A stretch of DNA of 64,000 nt from Anaerolineae bacterium (GCA_022823165.1 JAJDXR010000007.1:1-64000), one strand, 5' to 3'. Shown: positions 43,253 through 51,766, numbered from the stretch's first letter. Notes: generated by a model from the sequence alone, not told the origin. Made by a program: numbers and translations.

Positions 43253-43966
43253 ATGCCACGTAAACGCGATCCGCTCGACAAAGTTGATAATCTACCCGCC
43301 CGCCAGGCCAAGTACGCGCCTGTCGCCGGGGCTTTGACGCAGGTCTACGGAACGCTAGACTGGTCGCGCAATCAAGACGGCATGGATGAGCTGATCAGCT
43401 GCATCCTCAGCCAGAGCACCAACGACAGCAATCGCGACCGGGCCTTCGCCCGCCTCAAAGCGAACTACCCGGATTGGGAGGCGGTGCGCTTTGCCGACCT
43501 GGCCGAGTTGACCGACGTCATCCGGCCGGCCGGGCTGGCGAATCAAAAAGCCCCGCGCATCCAGAAGGTCTTGGGAGTCATCTACGCTGAAGCGGGTGAA
43601 TACAGCATCGACTTCCTGGATGACTTGGACATCGACGAAGCCAAAGCCTGGCTGAACTCGCTGAGCGGCGTGGGACCCAAAACCGCGGCGATCGTGCTCT
43701 GCTTTGCTTTTGACCGGCCGGCATTCCCGGTCGATACGCATATCTATCGCGTCAGCAAACGCATCGGGTTCATCCCGGAGAAGCTCTCGGCTAACGACGC
43801 GCATCCGGTCATGGAAGCGATCGCGCCGGCCAGCGACTACTATCAATTTCACATTCAGCTGATTCAACATGGCCGCGATACCTGCCATGCGCGCAAGCCG
43901 GCCTGCGAGCGCTGCGCGATCAGCGCCTATTGCGATTATTTTGCCGACTTAGAGAACACTGGCTGA
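43253..43966 (+). CDS. nth: Endonuclease III-type DNA glycosylase
   Basis: Removes oxidised pyrimidines from DNA. The helix-hairpin-helix LSGVGPKTAAIVLCFAFDRP carries the catalytic Lys, and the catalytic Asp lies in FPVDTHIYRVSKRIG. A [4Fe-4S] cluster is signalled by C-x6-C-x2-C-x5-C (CHARKPACERCAISAYC). 237 aa from ATG 43253; the N-terminal 25 residues are basic. The usual LPGVGRKTA reads LSGVGPKTA. The call is family-level; MutY is less likely because no C-terminal adenine-recognition domain follows. Confidence 0.92.
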   Translation: MPRKRDPLDKVDNLPARQAKYAPVAGALTQVYGTLDWSRNQDGMDELISCILSQSTNDSNRDRAFARLKANYPDWEAVRFADLAELTDVIRPAGLANQKAPRIQKVLGVIYAEAGEYSIDFLDDLDIDEAKAWLNSLSGVGPKTAAIVLCFAFDRPAFPVDTHIYRVSKRIGFIPEKLSANDAHPVMEAIAPASDYYQFHIQLIQHGRDTCHARKPACERCAISAYCDYFADLENTG

Positions 43967-43994
43967 CCTGTGCCCAGGGATTGCTGAGGGCAAA

Positions 43995-44774
43995 TTGCCT
44001 GCACAAGAGACGCACGTATTCATTTCGCCGCACTTCGACGATGGCATCTTCAGTTGCGGCGGAACCGCTCACCGATTGACCGCAGCCGGCCACGCCGTTA
44101 TCATCATGACCATCATGGGCGGGCTTTATCACGGCGAGCTGCCCGACACGCCGATCCTGGCCGACCTGCACAGGCGTTGGTCCGCCGGCGACAGCCCCCT
44201 GCGCAGCCGACAAATCGAAGACGAGCAGGCCTCAAACTCAATCGGCGTGGACTTTATGCACGTGCCGCTGCCGGATTGTGTCTATCGGCTGGCGAGCGAT
44301 TTAGCGCTCTACCCCTCAGAGGAATCTTTGTTTGGCGAGATTCATCCAGCCGATTACGCCCCGCGTCTCTTGAAGGGGATTCAAATCCCTGAGCTGGAGA
44401 CAGCCGCCCGCGTCTACTTGCCGCTTGGGGTAGGGCATCACGTTGACCATCAAATCGCCCGCGACTGGGGCATGACCCAAGTCCGTGACATACCAAATCG
44501 CGCGGCGCTGCGCTTTTACGCCGAGTTCCCCTATTTGAATGCCGATCGCGCTACCGAGTTGGCCCTGCAGGAATTCGGGCTGCCGCTTGAACCGGCCGAC
44601 CTGCGGCTCAGCGAGCCGGATATTCGCGCCAAGGTCAAAGCCATCGCCTGTTACGAATCGCAGATCAGCACCTTCTGGACCAGTCTGGAAGCGATGGAAG
44701 CCGATGTACGGCGCGCCTTTACCGACCCGCTAACTGGTGAATTTGTAGAACGTTACTGGAAAGTGAGCTCGTAG
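43995..44774 (+). CDS. PIG-L/LmbE-family deacetylase
   Basis: Zinc-dependent N-deacetylase fold, 259 aa. The first metal site is ISPHFDDGIFSCGG near residue 10 (family consensus HPDDxxxxxGG) and the second is HHVDHQIARDWG near residue 150. Members deacetylate GlcNAc-linked small molecules (for example in mycothiol or bacillithiol synthesis) or glycolipids; the substrate is not deducible. Start TTG 43995 has GAGGG 5 nt upstream. 28 bp behind nth, likely co-transcribed. Confidence 0.88.
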   Translation: MPAQETHVFISPHFDDGIFSCGGTAHRLTAAGHAVIIMTIMGGLYHGELPDTPILADLHRRWSAGDSPLRSRQIEDEQASNSIGVDFMHVPLPDCVYRLASDLALYPSEESLFGEIHPADYAPRLLKGIQIPELETAARVYLPLGVGHHVDHQIARDWGMTQVRDIPNRAALRFYAEFPYLNADRATELALQEFGLPLEPADLRLSEPDIRAKVKAIACYESQISTFWTSLEAMEADVRRAFTDPLTGEFVERYWKVSS

Positions 44775-44794
44775 CTCGTAATCGGCCAAGCGCG

Positions 44795-45001
44795 CTACAG
44801 CTCGCTGCAATCCCACATGAAGCCGCATTTGGCGCAGCGCGCCTTGCAAGCGAGCTTGAAAGTCTCGCTCTCGCAGGCCGGGCATACCGTGCTCAGCGTG
44901 TAATTGGCTAAGGGACCCGGGGGGCGCTCGGCGTAGCGCGGCTTCTGCTGCCGGGCTGTATCCGCCAATTTGGCATCGTGGCGAGATACTTTGGCAATCA
45001 T
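44795..45001 (-). CDS. Small zinc-ribbon protein
   Basis: A 68-aa protein ending in a zinc ribbon: CPAC at about residue 40, then CxxCGFMWDC at the C-terminus with a further Cys (ACKARCAKCG). The N-terminal half is polar with a proline-rich stretch (RYAERPPGPLANYTLSTV). The gene starts 44 nt behind tRNA-Cys on the same strand and may be read from the tRNA transcript. No ribosome-binding site was seen. Role unknown; such ribbons bind nucleic acid or protein partners. Confidence 0.7.
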   Translation of the reverse strand: MIAKVSRHDAKLADTARQQKPRYAERPPGPLANYTLSTVCPACESETFKLACKARCAKCGFMWDCSEL

Positions 45002-45044
45002 CACGTTGGCGACAATTCTCGTTGAACTACAGAAGGCGCTTAAG

Positions 45045-45116
45045 AGGCGACGGTGGGATTCGAACCCACGAATGAAGGTTTTGCAAACCTCTGCCTTACC
45101 ACTTGGCCACGTCGCC
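45045..45116 (-). tRNA. tRNA-Cys(GCA)
   Basis: The minus strand folds as a cloverleaf: acceptor stem GGCGACG/CGTCGCC, D arm GCC-AAGTGGTAA-GGC, anticodon stem GAGGT/ACCTT with loop TTGCAAA (anticodon GCA) and T arm GTGGG-TTCGAAT-CCCAC. The discriminator base is U (45045), the standard identity element of tRNA-Cys. CCA is not encoded. 72 nt including the discriminator. Confidence 0.97.
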
Positions 45117-45162
45117 GAAACGCCAGTATTATACTGTCCGGCAAGTCCATTTCAAGGATGAT

Positions 45163-45948
45163 TTAGGCATCCGGCGTCCAGCCAAAGGGCAGGTCTTCGT
45201 CCAGGTTGTCGTAGGGGCTGTCGTTACCGCTGCCGCCGGGCAAGAACTGTTCCGCCGACGAAAGCGGCTGCTGTGGACCGCGCCGAATCAGCCGCCGCAG
45301 GTTACGGGCAAAATACACCTCTCGCGACTGGTCGCCGCTGATGGCCAGCAGCGCCACGCCGCGGGCCAAGACATCAACCGGCATGGGCGCAAGCCGGTTC
45401 AGGAACAGCCAGGAAAGCGGCGGCAGTACGCCCAGCAAAGACATCGCGCGATAGAATAACGGGCGGCCGCGGCCGGGCGCATAGAGCAGCGGCGCCCGCA
45501 CGATGGTCGCCCGCAATCCGAGCCGCCGCATATACCGTTCCGCGTCTCGTTTGGCCTGTATGTAGGCGCGGCTAATCCAGGGGGCGCTGGCGCCGCTAAT
45601 CAGGATCATGCGCTCGACGCCATCGCTGACGCACATATTGGCCACGTTGCGCGCCGAGACAAAGTTCAGGCGGCTGTAGGACAAGCCTTGCGCGGGGTCA
45701 GCGGACAAACTGCCAACCGTGTGAATCACCGCCGAGTGATTCCGCGCTTTGCCGCGCAGGCTGGCCGGGCTCCATACATCAGCCGTCGACCAGCGCGTCT
45801 GCCGCGCCAGTGGCCCCAGTTTGTCTTCGCTGCCCGGCCGCGCCAGCAGGCTGACCTTGGCGCCCTCGGCCAACAAGGCGGAGGCGATATTGTCGCCGAG
45901 AAATGTGCCGCCGCCCGTTACCAATATCCCGCGTGAAAACTTAGCCAT
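45163..45948 (-). CDS. NAD(P)-binding epimerase/dehydratase-like protein (extended SDR)
   Basis: A 261-aa Rossmann-fold protein: GILVTGGGTFLGDNIASALL has the extended-SDR glycine motif, VIHTVGSL the NAD-side motif and RAYIQAKRDAERYMRRLG the YxxxK-like active site. The C-terminal part (PPLSWLFLNRLAPMPVDVLA) resembles complex I NDUFA9/39-kDa-type proteins, in which catalysis is often lost. Substrate unknown. Followed on the same strand by tRNA-Cys. Confidence 0.82.
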   Translation of the reverse strand: MAKFSRGILVTGGGTFLGDNIASALLAEGAKVSLLARPGSEDKLGPLARQTRWSTADVWSPASLRGKARNHSAVIHTVGSLSADPAQGLSYSRLNFVSARNVANMCVSDGVERMILISGASAPWISRAYIQAKRDAERYMRRLGLRATIVRAPLLYAPGRGRPLFYRAMSLLGVLPPLSWLFLNRLAPMPVDVLARGVALLAISGDQSREVYFARNLRRLIRRGPQQPLSSAEQFLPGGSGNDSPYDNLDEDLPFGWTPDA

Positions 45949-46013
45949 GGTTCAGCTCTTGTTCACTTTGCCCAAGAATAACGCGGGCCGCGCGCTGCCC
46001 GCGCCGTATTGGG

Positions 46014-46076
46014 CTTGCAGCGCCCGGGCGCGCTCAATCGACGCTGGCGGCCGGCGTCGCGATTAGTCGCTGCAAG
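46014..46076. promoter_or_regulatory. Nested inverted repeats upstream of the 46.1-kb promoter
   Basis: CTTGCAGCG (46014-46022) pairs with CGCTGCAAG (46068-46076) and encloses CGACGC (46039-46044)/GCGTCG (46054-46059) and the perfect palindrome GCGCCCGGGCGC (46020-46031). Together these form a possible branched structure in the divergent gap between the epimerase-like gene and the orphan region. Strand of action cannot be decided. Confidence 0.4.
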
Positions 46077-46083
46077 GCGAGGC

Positions 46084-46110
46084 TTGCCATGCGACGATTT
46101 GCGGTATAAT
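46084..46110 (+). promoter_or_regulatory. Strong promoter ahead of an orphan region
   Basis: TTGCCA (46084-46089), 15 bp, TATAAT (46105-46110). The downstream 440 bp before recX contains no convincing gene, so the transcript is either an unusually long recX leader or a non-coding RNA. Confidence 0.65.
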
Positions 46111-46553
46111 AGTGGCATGGAGTGAGGAGACGCAGTTGTGTGCATCCTGCTCCGTAAAGTAGTCATTTCGTGACCACCGGTGATTGTCGCCTTGACTTAT
46201 TTATACGCAGCGCGACAAGATTTGGTGGCAGGATAACTTGCAAGCTCGGTCACAACGACGCAAACATGAAGGGTTCCGAGCGCGCGGTTGCGGCGCATAC
46301 TGCGCAGATTACGAGCGATCAATCGGCTCAATCCAGGAAACAACGAGATTGTAGTGGACTTTCGGTAGCGAGTTCATTGACGGGAGCATAACGACGCCCT
46401 GACTCATCTCTTGTGATTTGCATGACCGGCGCCTTATGCTGACGAACTGTTTGACAGTCAGCAGCCCCCGAGCTGTTTTGAGACACTTAGTAATTTTGTA
46501 CTTACATAGCCGCAGCATCTGGACTACACCGAGTTTACACTGGGACGTTTGCG
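46111..46553 (+). other. Orphan 443-bp region between promoter and recX
   Basis: No supported coding sequence. Short open frames exist (for example GTG 46170 to 46391) but have neither a ribosome-binding site nor protein-like composition. The base composition is lower in GC than its neighbours. TTGACAGTC near 46452 is a possible second -35, with no good -10. It does not resemble tmRNA, RNase P RNA, 6S or SRP RNA by eye. An uncharacterised small RNA or a decayed gene are both possible. Confidence 0.35.
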
Positions 46554-47210
46554 ATGCCGGTTATCACCGCCCTGGAAGTCAATCGGCGTGACAAAGAACG
46601 GGTAAAGCTCTATCTCGACGATGAGTTCGTGATGAGTTTGCCGCAGTTGCAGGCGGCCAAGCTGGCTATTGGTCAGCCGCTCAGCCAGCAAGAGATAGAG
46701 GCGCTGGCTGATTCCGATGCCGAGCAGCGCGCTTTTGATCGCGCCTTGCGCTTTCTGTCCTATCGGCCGCGCAGCGCCGAAGAAGTCCGCCGCAATCTCA
46801 AGCAGCATAAAGTCGACGATTGGCTCATCGCGCCGGTATTGGCGCGCTTGCGGCGGCTCGGTTATCTGGATGATGTCGGCTTCGCCAATTTCTGGCTGGA
46901 GAATCGCAGCCGCTTCAAGCCTATGGGTCCCAGAGCGCTGCGCTACGAGTTGCGCTCTAAAGGCATCGCTGAAGACATCATTGAGACCTCGCTGGCTGAG
47001 ATCAGTGCGGAAGCTGCCGCCTACCGCGCGGCGGCCGGGCGAGCGAATCGATTCAAATGTATGACTCGACAAGCCTTCCGGCAGAAATTGTACGGTTTGC
47101 TTAGTCGACGCGGCTTCGAGGCGGACACGATCAGAGAGGTCGTTCTGCGCCTGGAAAGGGAATTCGAAGAGGCGGACGCAGGCTACTTTCTGCGCGAGGC
47201 CGCGGAATAG
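46554..47210 (+). CDS. recX: Regulatory protein RecX
   Basis: RecX binds RecA filaments and usually inhibits them. The 218-aa product consists of repeated three-helix modules, recognisable from RALRFLSYRPRSAEEVRRNL and LARLRRLGYLDDVGFANFWL then RLRRLGY-like repeats (FRQKLYGLLSRRGFEADTIR). The N-terminal strand VITALEVNRRDKERVKLYLD is typical of Gram-positive-type RecX. recA is not adjacent. Its neighbour rny follows, as in many genomes where recA-recX-rny cluster. Confidence 0.88.
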   Translation: MPVITALEVNRRDKERVKLYLDDEFVMSLPQLQAAKLAIGQPLSQQEIEALADSDAEQRAFDRALRFLSYRPRSAEEVRRNLKQHKVDDWLIAPVLARLRRLGYLDDVGFANFWLENRSRFKPMGPRALRYELRSKGIAEDIIETSLAEISAEAAAYRAAAGRANRFKCMTRQAFRQKLYGLLSRRGFEADTIREVVLRLEREFEEADAGYFLREAAE

Positions 47211-47286
47211 TATTGGCGGATAAGCGCCGATCCAAACAGAGAAAGGAGCAGGGACGGATGTATCCCTTGGATCCCGTCAAAAGATT

Positions 47287-48849
47287 ATGGACATCATTGG
47301 AATCGCAGTTGCAGTTGTGGCCGCCATCGTCGGGCTTGGCGCAGGCTACGCTTTCGGCAGCCGCCGGAGTGTCAATGCCTTACTAAAGCAGCAGCAGGAA
47401 GAAGGGCAGAGCGCGCTTATAAAGGCATCCGAGGACGCCAAAGAAGTGCTGAAGACGGCTGACACCGAAAAAACTAAAATCATTTCCAAAGCCGAGAGCG
47501 ATGCCCGCCAGCGCATCAGCGAAGCTGACGCCAAAATCGCGCGCCGCCGCCGTGATCTGGACGATGAAGACGAGCGCGTTCGGCGGCGGCGTAATGAGCT
47601 CGACAAACGCATGGAGCGGCTGGAGCAGCGCGATCAGCAAATGAACAAGCGCCAGAGCCGCCTCGACAGGAAAGAGAACGAACTTGACAAGTCAGAAGCG
47701 GTGATGATCGAAAAACTCGAGGTCATAGCGCAGATGACCGTGGAAGAAGCGCGGCAGCAGTTGCTCGACTCAATCGAATTGGATGCGCGCAATGACATGG
47801 CCCGAATCATCCGCCAGGTCGAGGCGGAAGCGCGCGAGACCGCCGACGCCCGCGCCCGCAGCCTGATCGCCATGGCCATCCAGCGGCTGGCGTCGGAACA
47901 GGTCAATGAAATCTCCGTCAGCGTTGTACATCTGCCCAGCGATGATATGAAAGGGCGAATCATCGGGCGCAACGGCCGCAATATCCGCTCCTTTGAATTG
48001 GCGACGGGCGTTGACGTGGTTGTCGATGACTCGCCGGAGTCGGTAACTATCAGCAGTTTTGATCCGATCCGGCGTGAAGTCGCCAAACGGACGATGGCCA
48101 AGCTGGTCGTCGACGGTCGCATCCACCCGGCGCGCATCGAAAAACTGGTGGAAGATACCCGCGCCGAAGTTGAGCAGATCGTGCGCGAAGAAGGCGAGCG
48201 CGCCGCTTACGAGACCGGCATCCATGGCTTGCACGCTGAAGTATTAAATTTGCTGGGTACGCTCAAGTTTCGCACCAGCTATGGGCAGAACCAGCACAGC
48301 CACGCTATCGAAACGGCGCATATCGCCGGCATGATCGCCATGGAGCTGGGCGCGGATGTTAATATCGCCAAAGCCGGCGGCCTGCTGCACGATATCGGCA
48401 AAGCCATTGACCACAATGTCGATGGCACCCACGCCCAGATCGGCGCCGAGTTTGTCAAGCGCTACGGCGGCAAAGACCCGGTGGTGAATTGCATCGCGGC
48501 GCACCACCACGAAGTCGAGAAAGAATGCGTGGAAGCCTTCATCGTGGAGGCCGCCGACGCCATTTCCGGCGCGCGTCCGGGCGCCCGGCGCGAGAGTCTC
48601 GACTCGTACATCCGGCGCGTCAAGCAGTTGGAAGAGATCGCCAACGGCTTCGACGGCGTCGAGCAGAGCTACGCGCTGCAAGCCGGCCGCGAAATTCGCA
48701 TCATCGTGCGTCCAGAGGTCGTGGACGATTACTCTTCAATTCAACTGGCCCGCGATATCGCCAAGCAAATCGAGGGCGATATGCAGTATCCGGGCCAGAT
48801 CAAGGTGCACGTCATCCGCGAGACGCGGCGGGTGGAATACGCGAAGTAG
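47287..48849 (+). CDS. rny: Ribonuclease Y
   Basis: Membrane-bound endoribonuclease that starts mRNA decay in bacteria lacking RNase E. Domain order is complete: transmembrane helix (residues 3-22, IGIAVAVVAAIVGLGAGYAF), long charged coiled coil (about 30-180), KH domain (MKGRIIGRNGRNIRSFELAT) and HD domain (LLHDIGKAIDH with flanking HSHAIETAHIA). 520 aa. ATG 47287 gives the family N-terminus, but the only strong Shine-Dalgarno (47242-47248) serves an out-of-frame ATG at 47258 that opens a 42-codon overlapping frame. Confidence 0.96.
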   Translation: MDIIGIAVAVVAAIVGLGAGYAFGSRRSVNALLKQQQEEGQSALIKASEDAKEVLKTADTEKTKIISKAESDARQRISEADAKIARRRRDLDDEDERVRRRRNELDKRMERLEQRDQQMNKRQSRLDRKENELDKSEAVMIEKLEVIAQMTVEEARQQLLDSIELDARNDMARIIRQVEAEARETADARARSLIAMAIQRLASEQVNEISVSVVHLPSDDMKGRIIGRNGRNIRSFELATGVDVVVDDSPESVTISSFDPIRREVAKRTMAKLVVDGRIHPARIEKLVEDTRAEVEQIVREEGERAAYETGIHGLHAEVLNLLGTLKFRTSYGQNQHSHAIETAHIAGMIAMELGADVNIAKAGGLLHDIGKAIDHNVDGTHAQIGAEFVKRYGGKDPVVNCIAAHHHEVEKECVEAFIVEAADAISGARPGARRESLDSYIRRVKQLEEIANGFDGVEQSYALQAGREIRIIVRPEVVDDYSSIQLARDIAKQIEGDMQYPGQIKVHVIRETRRVEYAK

Positions 48850-48922
48850 GGTAGGCGCTTCCAGCGGAAGCGGATTGGCCCGCGGGGAAGTAAAATCCCT
48901 GTGGCATCTGATTCAATCATTA

Positions 48923-48944
48923 GGGCGAGCCACCAGGTTCGCCC
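48923..48944. repeat. Short palindromic repeat, copy 1
   Basis: GGGCGAGCC-ACCA-GGTTCGCCC, a 9-bp stem with one G-T pair, followed by CCTTGTG. Same core as the copies at 53345-53365 and 56026-56045. Confidence 0.6.
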
Positions 48945-49164
48945 CTTGTGTTGTGGCAGACAGCCACTAAGAAGCGCTTCTCAGTTTGACGCCGCTTAAA
49001 CAGGAGCCGCCAAGTCCAGCGACTGTCTAAGCCAATCCCCGACGCGTTTACACAGCTACTGATACATGTTCTTGTTCCCGTGCAATCGCCTGGCCAGCCA
49101 CCAACTCATGCAGCAGCATATACAGCGTGAATCCCTGGCTCGGGCCGCACCCAAGCCAAAGCAA

Positions 49165-49190
49165 AAGCCCCTGCCGTCTGACAGGGGCTT
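49165..49190 (-). terminator. Intrinsic terminator of the PDZ gene
   Basis: Minus strand AAGCCCCTG, 8-nt loop, CAGGGGCTT followed by TTGCTTTGG. A 9-bp GC-rich stem and T-rich tail, 31 bp behind the PDZ gene stop. Confidence 0.85.
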
Positions 49191-49220
49191 GGTGATTCTG
49201 CTTTACTTGGAGAGAGCCAG

Positions 49221-50528
49221 CTAGCTCGCAACGCGCAGCGTAAGCTCAATCTGAATCATCTGACCATCGCGCAGGATATCAAGCGTGACCTGGTCGCCAG
49301 GCTTGTGGAAGTAGATGCGATTGCGCAGGTCAAGCTCCATGGTGACGTCTTCTCCCGAGACTGCCAGGATCACATCGCCCACCTGGATACCGGCCTTTTC
49401 CGCCGGCAAGCCCTTGATGACCTCAGCCACATAGGCGCCGTGTGAGACGCCGCTGCCTTCAAAGTAGGCGTTGTCCGGCTCCAGCTGGATGTAGCGCACA
49501 CCCAGCGTGACTTGCTTCTCGTGCAAGCCGAGCCACTGCGAACGATCCTGCTCAATCGGCGCTTCCAGCCCATAGAGCAGCAGCGGCGCTACCGTAGCCG
49601 GCACACTGAATTCCAAAGCGCCGTTTTGACGCGCCACAGTCAGCGTAATCTCAGCGCCGGAGAAATAGTCCTTCGCTGCTTCCAGCGGAGCGCCGTTGGC
49701 GGCGGTGATGAAGTCGTATTGGCGGATGCCGGCGGCGTAAAGTTCATGCGCCGGGTCAATCGCTTGGACGACGATGAAACCGTCTCCGTAGCCCAGGCCG
49801 ATGCTGTCACTGACATAACTATCGTTGATTGCTACGCGGGGATGCGGCTGGCGATGGCGCGGAGGGCGTCTGCGGTGGTCGACGACAACCGTCTTGACAA
49901 CCAGCTCGCGGTCGCCGCGCATGACGATGAAGCTGAGGACATCGCCCTCGCTGAGGTCGGATACAGCCGCGTCAGCTTCACCGATATTGCTGACCGGGTC
50001 GCCGTCAATCGCCACGATTTGATCGTGAACCTGGAAGCCCGCGGTCGCGACATCGGAACCGGCCAAGGCGCCAACCACCAGCAGCTTGTCATCGCATTGC
50101 CCGACAAACAAACCAACCGAAGCCAGGTCCAGCGGGATTGCGTAAGTCGGATTCTCGAAGAGGTCTTCCGGACGCGCCATCAGGGTCAGATCTTGCTCAA
50201 AGGCGTTCCCGCCGCGATCCAGGCTGAGCGTTACCGTTGTGCCCGGCTCGTGTTTCCAGACGAGATCGCGAACGGTATCCACCTGGATAGCCTCGCCCTC
50301 AACGGCGGTGACGACATCGCCCGATTGCAGTTCGGCCGCTTCAGCCGGGGTATTGGCGATGACGCCGGTCACCAGCAGGCCCTCGTCAACACCCCAATAG
50401 CGAATGCCGATGAAGGGAATTTGAGCAGTCTGTGATTCCAAGTCGTCCTGCGCGAGCGCGACAGCCGAAACCATCACCAGCGACAAAACGGCGAAAAGTC
50501 GAATGAACTTGCTAATCAAACCAATCAT
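49221..50528 (-). CDS. Secreted protein with repeated PDZ domains
   Basis: 435 aa with a signal peptide (FIRLFAVLSLVMVSAVALAQ). At least three, probably four, PDZ-like units: GVIANTPAEAAELQSGDVVT, GSDVATAGFQVHDQIVAIDG, IDPAHELYAAGIRQYDFITA and VIKGLPAEKAGIQVGDVILA, each with the GDxI binding-loop pattern. No trypsin- or tail-specific-protease domain precedes or separates them, so it is not DegP/CtpA as such. It may be an adaptor or inactive relative that binds C-termini outside the cell. Terminated by the hairpin at 49165. Confidence 0.85.
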   Translation of the reverse strand: MIGLISKFIRLFAVLSLVMVSAVALAQDDLESQTAQIPFIGIRYWGVDEGLLVTGVIANTPAEAAELQSGDVVTAVEGEAIQVDTVRDLVWKHEPGTTVTLSLDRGGNAFEQDLTLMARPEDLFENPTYAIPLDLASVGLFVGQCDDKLLVVGALAGSDVATAGFQVHDQIVAIDGDPVSNIGEADAAVSDLSEGDVLSFIVMRGDRELVVKTVVVDHRRRPPRHRQPHPRVAINDSYVSDSIGLGYGDGFIVVQAIDPAHELYAAGIRQYDFITAANGAPLEAAKDYFSGAEITLTVARQNGALEFSVPATVAPLLLYGLEAPIEQDRSQWLGLHEKQVTLGVRYIQLEPDNAYFEGSGVSHGAYVAEVIKGLPAEKAGIQVGDVILAVSGEDVTMELDLRNRIYFHKPGDQVTLDILRDGQMIQIELTLRVAS

Positions 50529-50749
50529 GTTGGGGCGCCCCCTTTTCCGAAATCAATGTGAAACAGACATTACCATTGTTGCTGCCATGCTAAGGCATAC
50601 TGTAGCCGATTTGCAGGCAGACGTCAAACGATTGCTTGCGAACCGGCGCTGGCCATCCGTTTTCCCGTCTTTCTGGCCCATACTGGCGCCTTCGCCGCGC
50701 TGACGGCAGGCTGATCCGCCGGCCGATATCGAGCGGCGCTGACTCTGGA

Positions 50750-51766
50750 CTATCTGCCATCTTTGTCGCCGCCGAAGAGCCGTTTGCTGATGGCGCCGCC
50801 AAACAGAGAGCCGGCGATCGATGTGTCGAGTTGGACGCGCTGAGAAGCGTGTTCGTCCCAGTCGCCTTTGTGCCGCCGGTTGATCCACTCCTGGTAATTG
50901 TCGGATGCCCCCATGAGGAAGGCTTCAATGGCGCTCTCGTCATTCGCCGCCAGCCGTTCGCGCACATCGCGCAGCACATCAACCACGTCATCAATGGCGC
51001 GGCCGAGGACTTCGCGGTTGGCCAGCCATTCGTCGCGCAGGCCGTCGGGATGGTGTGTGAACAGATAGCGCGTTTGTACGCCAAAGGGTGAATTGGAGAG
51101 TCGCTTGGCATCGCCCCAGGCGCTGTGGCGGTAGGCCGCCGAGTAAGCCGCCACGCTGAGCAACTGCGGCAGCGATTCGGTGATGGCGCTCAAGCTGTCG
51201 TGCTCGGCCGGATCCAGGAAAGCGGGCTTGCCGCCCAGGATGATGGAGAAATTGACGGCCAGGTCGATGGCTTCTTTCATGCTCTTGACCGAAGGCGTCA
51301 GAAAGATCGCGCTGTCCTGGAAATAATCGTCGCTGGCGTATTCCGGCCCCAGCTGCGGCTCGAGCAGGTAATCGGCGTTGACTACCGCGGTAAAGCCAAT
51401 CCAGTGCTGCTCCGCGCTTAACAGCTGATCGGCCCAGGCTTCGGAAGGTTGTTTGATGACGGCTGTGTCCAGCAGGACGACGCCTTCGCGCAGGTCAGAG
51501 GCAATGGCTTCGTAGCCGGCGCGTAAATCTTCATAGGGCAGGTTCATGATGACCAGGTCGGCGGACGCGACCGCCGAGTAGGGCTTGCGCTCGACTTTGT
51601 CCAGCGCCTTGAGCTTGCGAGCCGGCTTCTCATAATCATCGCGGCTGTCGTATCCGATCAGCTCGAATTCGTGCTTGCCGCCTTTTGCGGCGTAGGCGCG
51701 CAGCCGCAGGGCGATTGACACACTCAGCCGATCCAGTCCAAGTATGGCTACCGTCAGTTTCGCCAT
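50750..51766 (-). CDS. TyrA/prephenate-dehydrogenase-like NAD(P)-binding protein
   Basis: A 338-aa protein with an N-terminal Rossmann fold (LTVAILGLDRLSVSIALRLR), which deviates from GxGxxG, followed by an LVIMNLPYEDLRAGYEAIA and EGVVLLDTAVIKQPSEAW segment as in TyrA- and coenzyme F420-dependent-reductase-like proteins. The C-terminal helical half has SLSAITESLPQLLSVAAYSA, resembling prephenate dehydrogenase. Aromatic-pathway residues such as the catalytic His cannot be confirmed. GAGGA lies 8 nt before ATG 51766. Confidence 0.75.
   Translation of the reverse strand: MAKLTVAILGLDRLSVSIALRLRAYAAKGGKHEFELIGYDSRDDYEKPARKLKALDKVERKPYSAVASADLVIMNLPYEDLRAGYEAIASDLREGVVLLDTAVIKQPSEAWADQLLSAEQHWIGFTAVVNADYLLEPQLGPEYASDDYFQDSAIFLTPSVKSMKEAIDLAVNFSIILGGKPAFLDPAEHDSLSAITESLPQLLSVAAYSAAYRHSAWGDAKRLSNSPFGVQTRYLFTHHPDGLRDEWLANREVLGRAIDDVVDVLRDVRERLAANDESAIEAFLMGASDNYQEWINRRHKGDWDEHASQRVQLDTSIAGSLFGGAISKRLFGGDKDGR

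Larger units (their letters stand above)
48850..49220. other. Intergenic region between rny and the PDZ gene
   Basis: 371 bp with two elements, a short palindrome (48923-48944) and a terminator (49165-49190). The remaining sequence shows no coding frame with a plausible start and no promoter. Confidence 0.6.

Noticed and set aside
46170..46391. GTG-started frame of 73 codons upstream of recX
   Set aside because: No ribosome-binding site, and Ser/Thr/Arg-rich text without protein-like hydrophobic pattern. The region is described as orphan non-coding instead.
49512..50435. Plus-strand open frame of 307 codons
   Set aside because: Antisense to the PDZ protein gene; no domain or start signal.
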